From Euryodendron excelsum (taxonomy: Eukaryota; Streptophyta; Magnoliopsida; Ericales; Pentaphylacaceae), in the NCBI GenBank assembly GCA_033060915.1, contig CM065385.1, forward strand, positions 17,945,001 to 18,009,000: a stretch of DNA of 64,000 bases, in the 5' to 3' direction. A program made the translations under genes and the position numbers. Below, piece by piece: positions 12,401 through 23,066 of this stretch. The stretch's first letter is position 1. Every line of letters starts with the position of its first letter. The notes under the pieces are model-generated. The model was not told the origin of the DNA. It did no database searches and worked only from the letters and a program-made list of their open reading frames with translations.

Positions 12401-14254
12401 CTTTAAGGCTTGTGTATAAGTGTATGAGAGTGTGTATGAGTGTATGAGTGTATAGGAGGCTAGGGTTTGTATATGGAGGATAAGGTTTAGAGAACCTAAA
12501 GGAGACTAGGATTTTGGGAGGCTACGAGCTCTATGTATCGAAAAGTAGAGTTTTTAGACTGAGTTTGCGGACCTCTTTCATGTTGGAAGAGGCTCTGTAT
12601 TTATAGAGAGAGGGATGACCTGGTGCCTGTTGCAGTGATGCTAGGACAAAAAACCTTCTAGCGCCACTAGGAGTGGCGCCAGGACAAATATTATCTTGGC
12701 ACTGCTACTAGTGGCGCCAGCCACTTAGGAAAGTTTTAAGGTCAGCAAGCAATGTATCTTCAGAAGATTTGGGCACCGGTATTAGTGACTACCATACAAT
12801 TTTTAGCCTAGCTTCACTAGGAGTGACTCCAGAAGGTCCAGGAATGATTTAAAGGGGCCGAGAATGGCCCGGAAGCTCGGAAAAGGGAAGGAACCCTTAA
12901 AATAGGGTCTCAAAGGTATTTGACTTGAAAAAGGATGTCAGGGTTTGTTGGAAGGGTTGACCGAACCATTAGGGGCAAAACGGTCAATTGGGCCGGAAAG
13001 CTGCCGGGACGGACTCAGAATGTCCCGGAAGAAGACTTTAGATTTAGAAACATTATTTACAATGTTCCCAGGAGGTTACCGATTTGATACCCAGAGCCGG
13101 AATTGACTCGGAATGAACCGGAAAGGTAAAGAAAGGTTGAGAATACTATAGGAAGCATTCTCGAGAGGTTATCGGTTTAATACCCAGAGCCGGTGTTGTC
13201 GGAAAAGGCGACCGGCCCACCAGGGATAAAACGGTCATTTTGCACCGGGTTTGCTGAAACTGACTCCGAATGATCCGGAAAGATCATGAAAGGTCAGGAA
13301 TACTATAAAAAGTATTCTCGGGAGGTTACCGGTTTGATACCTAGAGCCAATGTGGTCCCCGAGGCGCTTAGATGCCTAGGGGCAAAATGGTTATCCTAAT
13401 CGGAAAATCTCGGAATTGGCCCGAAACTGACTATAAGGAACCTAATCATGCCAGATTGCTTTTAAGACAATCTTGGAAGGATGGACTTACCGTTCTAAGG
13501 AATTTGGTATTTTCTTGAGAAACGTGCGGAAAATGGCCTTAGGAACAGTTTGGTCATTTTTCACCGACGTAGGCTTGCAAGCACCGGTGTTGACCTGGGT
13601 TTTGAGTGTTTTTGCCACTCTGACGGCGATCCCGTGATACAGGGGTTTATTGGCAATTCCCTATATCGACCTGTTTACGAGTACTTCCGCTACTCTGACG
13701 GTTGCTATGTTTGCGAGTACTTTCACTATTCTGACGATTCGCGATCATTCCCGAGACTACTTGATCTCGGGAAGCTGCTAAAGGGACTTAGCGCCTAAGA
13801 AATTAACTTTCTTGAAAAGCATGCCAAAATTGACATTTCTGCATTGGCGGGCTAGCAGGCGCCAAAGGTGGACCGTTCTACCATCTCGGGGACTTGGGGT
13901 CTCGTCCCGGTCGACAGGTTTGAAGGGATTTACCGTTCTAAAGAAACTTTCTTTGAAAAACGTGCCGGACAAGATAGACTTACCGTCTCGAGGAATCAAC
14001 TTTCTCGAGAGAGGGATTGGAATTGGAATTAGAAAAGGAGACATACCGTCTTCGGGAAGACGTGCCTACGGGATTAGACCGAACAACGCCCACAAGGGCA
14101 TTTTGGTCATTTTGCCTCTATTTGGGCCCGGTGGGCTCGCTAAACGATGAATTGACTGGATTAGGACTAGAATTCCAGAATATGTCCATATTGACTTAAA
14201 CTCAAGTTTGGACGGACTATAGACTGCCGAGCGGGCAAACATGGTGTGCTTACA
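9445..14254 (-). mobile_element. Solo LTR of the Tat/Ogre-like family, nested in the older LTR (4810 bp)
   Basis: On the minus strand it starts TGTAAGCACACC at 14254 and ends GGCACGACA at 9445, so it is complete with TG...CA termini. It is flanked by a perfect 5-bp duplication, ATTAC. No internal region or second LTR is attached, so unequal or intra-element recombination between two LTRs is the likely origin. It carries the family TATA box (12598-12605, minus), a near-perfect palindrome at 12661-12679 and an AG-rich array of the degenerate unit around 10,540-10,760. Confidence 0.85.
12598..12605 (-). promoter_or_regulatory. LTR TATA box of the nested solo LTR
   Basis: TATTTATA on the plus strand is TATAAATA on the minus strand. 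It lies in the same CAGAGCCTC-type context as in sister LTRs and about 60 bases downstream, on the minus strand, of the U3 palindrome at 12661-12679. Confidence 0.6.
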
Positions 14255-14259
14255 ATTAC
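14255..14259. repeat. Target-site duplication ATTAC (right copy)
   Basis: This is the second copy of the 5-bp target duplication of the solo LTR 9445-14254. The joined pre-insertion sequence is seen intact near 26,690-26,700 in a sister LTR. Confidence 0.85.
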
Positions 14260-15263
14260 CTAGAATGTTCTATGAAGTTATCAGTTTGATACCCATAGCT
14301 GGTGTAATTAAAAAAGGCGACCGGCCCACCAAAGGCAAAACGGTCATTCAAAAATGCATCGAATGATCGGGAATACTATTAAAAGCATCCTTGAAGGATT
14401 ATCGATTTAATACCCAGAGCCGGTGTGGTTCCCAGGGTGCTTGGATGCCTAGGGGTAAAATAGTCATTTTGACTAGATGGTCTCGAAATTGGCCCGAAAC
14501 CAACTAGAAGGCACCTATTCATGTCGGATTGTCTTTAGTACAATCTTAGAAGGGTGGTCTTATCGTTCTGAGGACTTAGGTACTTTCTTGAGAAACGTGT
14601 CAAAAATGACCTAAGGGGCAGTTTGGTCATTTTTCACTAGAGTGGGCTAGCAGGCATTGGTGTTGACTTGGGTTTTGAGTGTTTCCATCACTTTGACGAT
14701 GGTCCCGTGATATAGGAGTTTGTTGGCAATTCCCAATGCCGACCTGTTTACGAGTGTTTCCACCACTCTGACAGTTGCGATGTTTACGAGTGTTTCCGCC
14801 ACTCTGACGGTTTGCGATCATTCCAGAGACTGTCTGATCTTGGGAAGCTGTTAGATGGACTTATCACTTGAGGAACTAACTTTCTCGAAAGACGTGCCAA
14901 AACGGACATTATTCATTGGCGGGCTATGAGGCGCCAAAGGTGGACCGTTCTACCATCTCGAGAACTTGGGGTCTCGTCTCTGTTAACGGGTTTGAAAGGA
15001 CTCATCGTTTCAAATATTTTTCTCAGAAAACATGCCAGACTCAATGGACTTACAGCCTTGAGGTATCAACTTTCTCAAAAGGCGTGTCGGACTTGATTTG
15101 AACTAGAACTTGACTGGAATTGGATTTGAACTGGCCCTCGAAGCGATCGATTCACGAGATTATGTTTGGAAAACTAGTTTGAACTAGAATATGTCCATAT
15201 TGACTTGAATACAAGTCTAAACGGACCGGAGACTGCTAAGTGGGCAACAATGGGATACTTACA

Positions 15264-15284
15264 GCTACCCCTCTTTTTCTGTCT
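15264..15284 (-). promoter_or_regulatory. Putative polypurine tract
   Basis: On the minus strand a tract with the core GAAAAAGAGGGG ends four bases before the LTR start TGTAAG at 15263, the expected place for the plus-strand primer. Confidence 0.6.
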
Positions 15285-15412
15285 TTACTTGTCGGAAGGA
15301 CGGACTTTGAGGTTTTTTGAAAAATTGGAGTTTGAAAATGAATATTTGGCCCAAACGGCATTCGAAGTCGGGTTTTGGTAGGAAAAAGGCAAAACTGCCC
15401 GGAACTGGAAAC

Positions 15413-15433
15413 TGGCGCCACTTCTAGTGGTGC
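15413..15433. repeat. Palindrome of the GGCGCCACT family near the PPT
   Basis: The sequence is GGCGCCACT-tct-AGTGGTGCC, 9-bp arms with one mismatch around 3 bases. The counterpart at 1212-1232 is perfect. The same motif occurs in the U3 of the LTRs. Confidence 0.75.
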
Positions 15434-16826
15434 CCTTGTTAAATTTTCCTTCAGTGGCGCTAGGCCTGGGAGCAAAACCAGTAAACTGCTAGTTCGGCAT
15501 TTTTGCAGGATTTGAAAAGTTTTGAAAATCGAGAGCCTTTGTGAGGAAATTGACTTGGACATTTGAAGGAGTGCTCCCTAGAGACCACAAAGGATTGTCG
15601 AAAGTAGACACCGTCGCCGAAAAAGTCGCAAGAAGAGAAGATTTCACCGGAGAACTCTAAGAGGTGAGTTTTTAATTTTATGTTGATTTTGATGTGTAAA
15701 ATTCCGTTTGAGTCATGGGAACAGTGAAAATTGATGTTTTGATATGTTTTGAACACTTTGGTGAAGTTATTTTGATATTTTGATGCTTGTTTGATTTAGT
15801 TTGGGCAATTTGGCATGTTTATGTGTAGAGGCTTTCTGCAGGAATTGAGAATTTGTTCCTACAGCTTTGGGTATTGAGTTTTCTGGTTAAATCTGTATAC
15901 TGTGTGCCTTAGAAAAATGTGTTTAACAGCCGTGTGAAGTTTCTTGATTTTTTGAAAACTCGGTGAATTTTTGATTTTTTGAAAACTAGAAAAATACTTA
16001 GAAAAATAGAAAAAATTGAGAAAATTGAGAAATTATTAAAGTTTAGTGTTTAGAAAAATGTATGAATATTTTAGAAAATATTTGAAATGATTTTGAGAAA
16101 TTTTTGGGATAACTTTGAAAACCATTGATTTGTTGAAAAATAAAACGATTCTATTTTGAAAATTTTAAAAATGCGCGCGGGTGTTGGTGCTATGTGATTG
16201 TGATGTAGCGAAGTGCATGGTTTGTGTTTTGTACTGATGTTGTGGGCGTTGTAGGGACCACTTTTAAGCAGAACTCTGTTGAAATTTTCAAAATTATGGA
16301 AAGAGTTGAAAAAGCTTTAGAATAAAATATTGTTGAAGAAAAAAGATAGAAAACTCTTGAGGTTAGGGCCTTTTTGATGGAGAAGGCCCTGAGAAACTCG
16401 GGGCCTTTTACAAAAACCTTTCGGAATGAAAGCACTTAGGAAGATTTTGGAAAACAGATTTTTAGATAAAACTTTAGAGGAAATGGATTTTGAAAATAGA
16501 TTTTGGACTAGGAAAAATGTTTTGAAATTAGTAGACACTTTGACTCGAAGGAGTTTAAAAAACTGTGGAATTGATAGAAATTTTGAAAAAAAGAATTTTT
16601 GAATGAAACCTCAAAAGATTTACTTCTCAAAAAATCTAGAATCTTGACTGGAATGGAAATCTTTTTCAAAAACAGAGTTAGGAAGAAGCTTTGAGATAGA
16701 TTTTATTTGAAAATTTTTGAGATTCATATTGAAATGAACTTTTGATTTTGAATTTGAAACTATCTTGATTTGTATGAAAAATTCGCTTTGACTTGAATTT
16801 GATTTCTTTTTCTTTTTTTTTAAGGC

Positions 16827-17226
16827 AAAATGTGTAAAAAATTCATTTTGACTTGAACTTGAATTTAGGAAATTCATTTTGACCTGAGATTTGAATTTTG
16901 AAATCAAAATGTATAGAAAATTTATTTTGACTTGCAACTTGACTTTTAAAATCAAAATGTGTAAGAAATTCATTTTGACCTGAGACTAGTATTTTAAAAT
17001 AAAAATGTATAGAAAATTTATTTTGACTTGCAACTTGACTTTTAAAATCAAAATGTGTAAGAAATTCATTTTGACCTGAGACTGATATTTTAAAATAAAA
17101 ATGTATAGAAAATTCATTTTGACTTGCAACTTGACTTTTAAAATCAAAATGTGTAGGAAATTCATTTTGACTTGAACCTATAATTTTGAAATCAAAATGT
17201 ATAAAAAAATTCATTTTGACTTGCAA
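16827..17226. repeat. 48-bp tandem array in the element's internal region
   Basis: About eight diverged copies of a 48-bp unit (core TTTTGACTTGCAACTTGACT) alternate in two types, giving a 96-bp higher-order period. Because 48 is a multiple of three, the minus strand reads as a 16-residue repeating peptide around SQNEF...HFDFK. I take this as a by-product of the period rather than a gene. It lies between the antisense ORF relic and the 3' LTR. Confidence 0.75.
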
Positions 17227-17643
17227 ATTGACTTTTTGAGGAAAAGAGTTATGGAAAATCTTGAAGTTTGTTTGGAATAGAAACCTTTTTGAAGAAAAAG
17301 CTTCGAGATAGATTGGAAATTTGATTTCAAATAGAACTTTAGGACTTTTTGGAAAGAAATACTAAGAACCTTAGGAATTGATTTTAAAGATAAACTATTG
17401 AAGGAAAAAGTTAGGAAACCTTTTTGAGAGTTGATTTTGAGAGAGAATTTTTGGATGGAAAAGTTTAAGAAATCTTTGAGTTGGTCGAAGTAGGATCTAT
17501 TGACAGTTGTGTCATTCATTTACATTTATACTTCATTTCCTTGTTATCATTATTATTATTATTATTATTCCTACTTTTATTTCTTATCTTTTGAACTACA
17601 TACACCGTATATTAACACCTCTTACCTTGACTTACCTTTTAGG

Positions 17644-18680
17644 ATGTCAAACGCAGGCGATGATAGTTTTGATAGGAGGCGCCGCTCCGAGAAGGCAGCT
17701 AGGACAGCTTCTGTCAGCAGCTCCAGTAGATCTAGGGGTAACTAGCGATCTTCCAATCAAGCATCTTCCAGCCAGAGTGGGAGGGGGAGTAGGCCTCCAG
17801 TCGACCCCTTCCTTTCAGTCGACCCAGCCTTTGAGGAGGAGTTGGGTGACGAAGACCTTGGAGATCGTGTGACAGGTTATGGGAGGCTTCTCAGCAAAAC
17901 TGAGTGTGGGACACCATGGGAGACTACTTCATGATTGTGAATCTTTTGCACTTGGGATTTGAAGGAAAGGACATTGGTTCATCTTTAGTCGTCTGACTTA
18001 TCTCTCTTCCATTTTGGGAAATGTGAGCTTGCTCCCTCCCATCACGAGTATGGTTTCCTCCTAGATCTTTGAGATAATTCAGCTGACATTGTGAGACCTA
18101 TTTTTCCTAATGGTTGCATCACAGTTGTCTCGTCTCAGCTTAAGCTCCGTCGTGCAGTCCTTTCTCTTGACCTCCTGTCCCAGTTTCCTTATGTTCCAGT
18201 GAGGTTCTTGTCCTCTCATTTTGAGCCCGCGATGGGTAGGGGAGCTCATTTGAGGGATTGATATACTTCTCAAGGTTGGTCCATTTCTCACATGGTAGCC
18301 TTGGCTCTGTTTCTTATGAACTTGTTGATGTTTTTATAGGGGAATAACTGGGTTAACTGTCGATTATGTGCACTGCTTTCCAAGATTCATAAGGGGCACT
18401 CATATGCTCCTACTTCGTGAGCCTTACTAGACTCTAGCAGGGGGCCGATGCTCATTTTCGGGGATGTGCTTCACTATTCCAACTTTGGGCAATCGGACAC
18501 TTATTCGTTACTCTTCTTTTTCAGCATACATGGTATCCCGAGTCAGAAGTCATTTGATTCGGGAGGTCGAGGGTGGGCCATTGCCCTATTCTCTACTTCT
18601 TGTTGGCCATGGAAATCTGAGCTTTTTGTGTTGGGTGCTGGTGCTAGAGATGTCTGAATGGTGGCTTTAGCTCTTTTTTG
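17644..18680 (+). pseudogene. Decayed antisense ORF of the retroelement (DUF7745-like)
   Basis: Translation from the ATG at 17644 gives an Arg/Ser-rich N-terminus (MSNAGDDSFDRRRRSEK), broken by a TAG at 17743. Similarity then hops between frames: LLHLGFEGKDIGSSLVV, then FHFGKCELAPSHHEYGFLLDL in the next frame (around 18,005-18,070), then a stretch with ALALFLMNLLMF near 18,300. The F-FG-ELxPxxxEYxxLL signature and the later hydrophobic block resemble plant DUF7745/mobile-domain proteins, which are known as antisense ORFs between pol and the 3' LTR of Tat-lineage elements. Orientation (opposite to the host element) and position (3' half) agree with that class. At least two frameshifts and several stops make it non-functional. 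The family assignment comes from motif memory, not a search. Confidence 0.45.
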
Positions 18681-18689
18681 TGTTTTACC

Positions 18690-19130
18690 TCATTCTTTGT
18701 TTCCTATTTGAGAGAGAGAGAGAAAGACATAGAGTTAGTTTTTATGTAAAAATAGTTTACTTATGCCAATTTTAAAAATGCATAGATAAAGGGGTAAATA
18801 CATGTTATACTTTTTTTTTTTTAATACACATGGAATTAGATGCATGACCTATTTTGCATGTCCTACTTATATATATATATATATATATATTTATAAATGC
18901 ACAGGTTCATACAGGAATGGAATTTAACGCATGTTATACTTTTTGGATGAATGTACATACATGAATGAAATTGAATGCATGCCATGCTTTTTAATAAATG
19001 TATGAATAGATACAAACTACAAAGAAATTTAAATAGATATACAGGTTGTACATGTCATTGATGCATTAGTACTCCATGTATATAAGCTATTTACAAAGAA
19101 TGTCTCAGAATTGTCCCAAGGCTCATACTC
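18690..19130. repeat. AT-rich diverged tandem segment with (AT)n run
   Basis: It holds several loose copies of a roughly 75-80 base unit containing catgttatactttt and a ...ATGCATG... core, plus an (AT)n run at about 18,871-18,890. It interrupts the antisense ORF relic and appears non-coding. Confidence 0.45.
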
Positions 19131-19610
19131 TTAGGATTCTGTTTGCTTTCCAAGATCCTACCCCATTCAGTTTTGTCCCATTTTCATCGGGGTGTGATAG
19201 CATTTGCTCCACTCTTTAGGGATCTTGACATTTTGGTTTGCTATCCTATCCCTACTTTCTACAGGGTTGTTGTTTGGGGTTTTTCTGACCTCACTTGGTT
19301 TTCTTTCTCATATTTTCAAAATGCCACTGTGGCTTGAGCAACAACTCGCATGCCCTTTGCAGAGCAATAAACAGTTAGGCCCTCAATCCGAGAAGCCTTC
19401 TTTTAGGATTGTAATGCAGGCTAGGTTTATGGGTTGTAAGAAATGAAGGGTTATTTAGGCTCGAAGATTTTCTTTTAGTGGGTTGTTTAACCCAAAACGA
19501 TCTGAGCACACTTTGGAGCACGAGATTGCCTCTGTATTCCTCCCTAGTTCTCCTTTCTTATCCTACTTGTCTTCGTATTGTTCAGGCTTATTTGGACTGA
19601 GCAATTCTCT
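19131..19610 (+). pseudogene. Possible C-terminal remnant of the antisense ORF
   Basis: This stretch has higher GC and short open frames, for example from 19,204 (MLHSLGILTFWFAILS). It follows the antisense ORF relic in the same strand sense, so it may be its distal part, separated by the AT-rich repeat. No diagnostic motif is visible and frames are broken every 60-80 codons. The call rests on position only. Confidence 0.25.
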
Positions 19611-19989
19611 TCGATCAAAAATGACTTTAATTTGGACCATAACGTAGACTAGGTTAAGAGATTTATGAATGAAAGGGTATAAAGGCTCAAAAATTATCAC
19701 TTGTGGGGTTTTGAAAGACCAAAGATCACCTTTGGCATTTTAACTTCCGTTCACTGCTTTCTTCTTTGCTTCATACTTTTGTTGTTCTTCTAGACCGCTT
19801 TCTACCTTCTAATTTTTTTTCATCAAGAAATTTGTTGCTAAGTCGACTTTTGGAGATGCCAAATTTTTTATTTATATTTTGGGATGACAGTATCTTCTTT
19901 TGAAGATCACCACGAACACAATATCTTCTTTACTAGAGACACCTTTGACGCCATAACTTTTTGAAAATCACCATTTTCAACGTTGCTCA

Positions 19990-20430
19990 TTATATCTTCT
20001 TGAAAATCACCCTTTTCATCATTGCTCATTGGTTCTTACTTATGACTTTTGCCTTAACCCAGTGTGGGCGGTGACCATCTGGTCGGTTTTCTTAAAAAAT
20101 TGTAACCGGCTTAAGTGGGCTTTGCAAAGGAATTTTCTTTGTGTATGGTAACAGAATTGAGGGCCTCTCATCAATTCAAATTAAATTGCTTAATCCATAA
20201 AGCCTTTAAAAAAAATTTAGATAATGTCCCTAGAGATGATGCGTTTCTACCAATAAACCACTATATATTCTATTGAATCAACTACTCTGTGCTTACCCCA
20301 GTGTGGGGGATGGTTACTAGTTTGGGGTTATCTGAAAAAAAATCATGTACAGCTCTAGTGGGCTGACCAAAGGATAGTGTTTATTTGAGATAAATAGAAC
20401 AATGGCTTCTCATCACTTTGAGGACTCGGC
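19990..20430. repeat. Diverged direct duplication (about 240 bp period)
   Basis: Two related blocks, about 20,055-20,190 and 20,290-20,430, share the order CCAGTGTGGG, then GTGGGCT...AAAGGA, then CTCTCATCA. They lie in the presumed 5' leader side of the minus-strand element. A 12-base ATCACC-ttttca motif is also repeated just upstream (19,965-20,010). Confidence 0.5.
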
Positions 20431-21089
20431 TGCCCATTGCTTAGCCAGAATATCATGCAAGTGTCGCCTCTTCGATGAAATCCTCACCTCTTTGTTGAGA
20501 TTGTTTTCATCCATAAGAGTATGAGACAAAAGGGATAAACTGAAAACTTTCTCTTTTTCATTTCAAATCATGAATTCATGGCATGTGTGTTAATTTAAAT
20601 AAGATATGCAAGAAATAGAAAGATAAAAAGAAAACAGACGAATTTTATGAAAACCTCCATTTTCTTGTGAGCCTTTTGGTGAGAACCCTTAATATGGTTT
20701 TGGGATTACGCTAACCTCCTTGGCGCTTCATTCACCAGGTGTATCAACAGAGGGCGAGTTCACGACATCTGGCATGCATTTGGAAGTTAAAGGATTATGT
20801 TGTTGTAATGCACGGGTTTGACAAGACTTCGCAAATGTGAAGCCCTCCTCTACTTGAAGTCCTCCTCTGCATGGATGGTGATTGTCATGGCATGGCGTGG
20901 AGGTAACGTCTTGTAGATGGATGGTTAGTTCTTCTTGCTCTTTGATGTAGGTTCGGGCTCTTCTAACAACTAGGCTCATCCTTCCATGAGTTTGAATCAG
21001 GCGGGGTGCTAGAAGGATTCCACGAATTTAGTTATGCTCTTTGACTTAGAAAAAGAAAAAGAAAAACAGAACACAGTCAGCATATGGAG

Positions 21090-22240
21090 TTGGAGGTTCT
21101 ATGCGATGCATGTCCTATAGGGGTCCCTTCTTTGAAGGAATCTAGGCATGATGACAAGTCCATTTGGAGGTGAGGTTTTGTCCCTATCACATAATACAAT
21201 ACCTTTTTGGCATGAGCCGATTAATGTTTTCTTGTTTGGGCAATCCCGCCTCCATGGATGGAGAGAAATTTGGGCCTCCCTTGAGACATGGTTCTATGCA
21301 TGCCATGAATCCTTAGGGTTGAAAAACCCTTAGGAGTTTTGGTAGGTTCGATTAACATGAGATTGGATTGCTCCTTTCTCTCTACGGTTGATTAGACGCA
21401 TGAGAATGAAATGACTTGAGTTTCTTGGAACTCTTGTCTTGGAATGGATACGGGTTCATGAGCATAATAGAAGTGAACGTGTGAGCAGTATGATGACAAG
21501 AAGTGCATGGTTTAAAAAAAACCCCTTCTTGTCTTGCTTTTGTCTTTGGTTCTCTTGGTACTTAGAGATGAGGAGGGAGAGGATAGAAGACAAAAATAAA
21601 AGAGAAGTTACAGCCTTGATTTGAAAATTTTTATGCAATACATATCCTAGGGGTGCCCCTGCTTAAAAAGGGCACTAAGAAGGATGTATTGGTTCACTTT
21701 TGGAGATAGGGGGTCTGCCCCTGTATGCAAGTACCTTACCATTAATCTGGAACCTTCCTTCATTCCTACGTTCATTCATTTGTGAAAAAGGTATACAGGT
21801 ACATTGAACTTCGGGGTTTAAAATACAAGAGAATCAAAGCACACTTTAATAGGGGAGAGGGGGAACATTTCCTTTTGGACCTCCACATATGAAATCCTAA
21901 ACTACTCTTGAGTCTTCAAATTCACCTTCTTTGGGATTTGATGTCGATTTGACCATTGAGAGACCTCATTGACTGATTGCCCCTTGTCTTCTTGGCAATC
22001 CTATCTCTGTGAGCATAGAGGGATTGGGGCCCTTCTTATGGAATGACTTGAAATGCATGCAATGGTTCCTTAGGGTTACGTGGGAACTCTTAGGGTTTTG
22101 GTAGGTTTAATGCAATGGAGAGTGAACTTGGTGTCACTCTTTTTGGGTTGATCATATGCATGGAGATGCAGTGACTTGAGTTACTTTGGAACTCTTGTCT
22201 TGACATAAAATATTGAATATATGAACATGGATGCATAAAG
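21090..22240. repeat. Diverged direct duplication in the element's leader
   Basis: Block 21,100-21,185 recurs at 21,630-21,725 (shared TATGC-ATxCATxTCCTA and GGAG-T-AGG). Block 21,285-21,480 recurs at 22,047-22,240 (shared CTTAGGGTT, TTTTGGTAGGTT, ATGACTTGAGTT and GGAACTCTTGTCTTG). The unequal offsets (about 530 and 760) mean one unit gained or lost about 230 bases. No coding function is evident. Confidence 0.6.
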
Positions 22241-23047
22241 TAAAGAGAGAGAAAGAGAGTATGCATTTGCAAAGTAAACATGGATGCATGAGCAGTTAGA
22301 TAGGTATTATAACAATAAGAATACAACATAACAATAGGAATAGATAAATTTAAAGGAAAGTAAAGCAGTTGTCCTTTCCTCCATGGTTTTGAAAATGGTG
22401 TGCGTGTCTTAAATTCGGTAGAGGTTCGACTATGCATGGTGTCTATATGAGCATGAGATTGAGGGTTTACTAATGCATCATAAAAAGGCTCAGTTCCTAA
22501 ATCTTCAAACCTAGGCCCACTCCCTGAGGTGGTGTCATGATCGGTTGGTGATCCGAGCGAGGGAACCATTAAGAGGCTGTAGGCGAAGAAACTGACACAA
22601 CATCTTGCCCACAACCAATGTACCATTCCACCTTCTAACTAGAAGGGACATATCAGGGTAAAGAATGCAAGTATGCAGAATGCAAGTGTAAATGCAGTGC
22701 GTGTGTGATTTTTAAAAATTAGAAAAAAGAGCCTAACAACTCCCATCCATCCTGTCAAATACATACGTTCATTCATACACAACAGTTAATACAACATGAA
22801 ATAAATTTGTGAATAAGGGTCTACTTACAAAAATAAATATGCAGAAGTCAGTATTTGAATGATAAACTTAATGCAAGATAGAATAAATATGAGTAGAGTG
22901 CAAACAATGACATGTTATTTTTTTTTTAAAACAATCTTGGAAAAACTTAATTTTGAAAGTTTGAAGTGGATAAAATTGGACAAATTAATCAAAGACTTCA
23001 AATGGGTGAGGGTGAAGGGACATGATATTGGCCTAACCTCTAAGTGT

Positions 23048-23066
23048 CCCCAGCAAAGTCGTCTAC
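23048..23066 (-). promoter_or_regulatory. Putative tRNA-Arg-type primer-binding site
   Basis: Directly after the minus-strand LTR end (23067) the minus strand reads GTAGACGACTTTGCTGGGG. This matches, with about three changes, the TGGCGACTCTGCTGGGG site that Ogre/Tat elements use with tRNA-Arg. That site type supports the lineage call and the identification of 23067-27875 as a 5' LTR. Confidence 0.6.

Larger units (their letters stand above)
6251..15263 (-). mobile_element. 3' LTR of the non-autonomous Tat/Ogre-like element, minus strand, split by a nested solo LTR
   Basis: Read on the minus strand, the LTR starts at 15263 (TGTAAGTATCCC) just after the purine tract at 15264-15284. It runs to 14260, resumes at 9444 and ends truncated at about 6251. 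The sequence on each side of the nested LTR rejoins to a string that is uninterrupted in the copy at about 26,686-26,710, which proves the nesting. The terminal roughly 95 bp, present in the LTR at 23067, are missing at 6251, where it abuts the plus-strand LTR. Its TATA box is at 9037-9044. Confidence 0.65.
15264..23066 (-). mobile_element. Internal domain of a non-autonomous Tat/Ogre-like element (no gag-pol seen)
   Basis: This 7.8 kb segment lies between a minus-strand 5' LTR (27875 to 23067) and a minus-strand 3' LTR (from 15263). It is bounded by a PBS-like site at 23048-23066 and a purine tract at 15264-15284, so both ends behave as a real internal domain. In element order it holds a leader with diverged duplications (about 23,000-19,900), an antisense ORF relic (19,600-17,644), a 48-bp tandem array (17,226-16,830) and a palindrome near the PPT. 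I could not recognise protease, reverse transcriptase, RNase H or integrase motifs in either strand. It is therefore best called a LARD-like or gag-pol-deleted derivative that would need enzymes from a full-length relative. Confidence 0.55.

Noticed and set aside
13550..14200. Several 60-110 codon frames in the solo LTR
   Set aside because: The sequence is homologous to LTR regions whose frames are broken in the sister copies, so there is no conserved protein.
16620..17226. Long minus-strand frames with repeating SQNEF...HFDFK peptide
   Set aside because: They result from a 48-bp tandem array whose period is a multiple of three; there is no start context, domain or relative.
1..17500. A recent giant palindrome
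   Set aside because: The arms differ at about one base in five by eye and have different indels, so two old independent insertions of the same family are more likely.
22090..22626. 178-codon minus-strand frame (MVHWLWARCC...)
   Set aside because: It lies in the retroelement leader across partly duplicated, low-complexity DNA. I recognise no domain, and it may be chance, though a leader ORF relic cannot be fully excluded.
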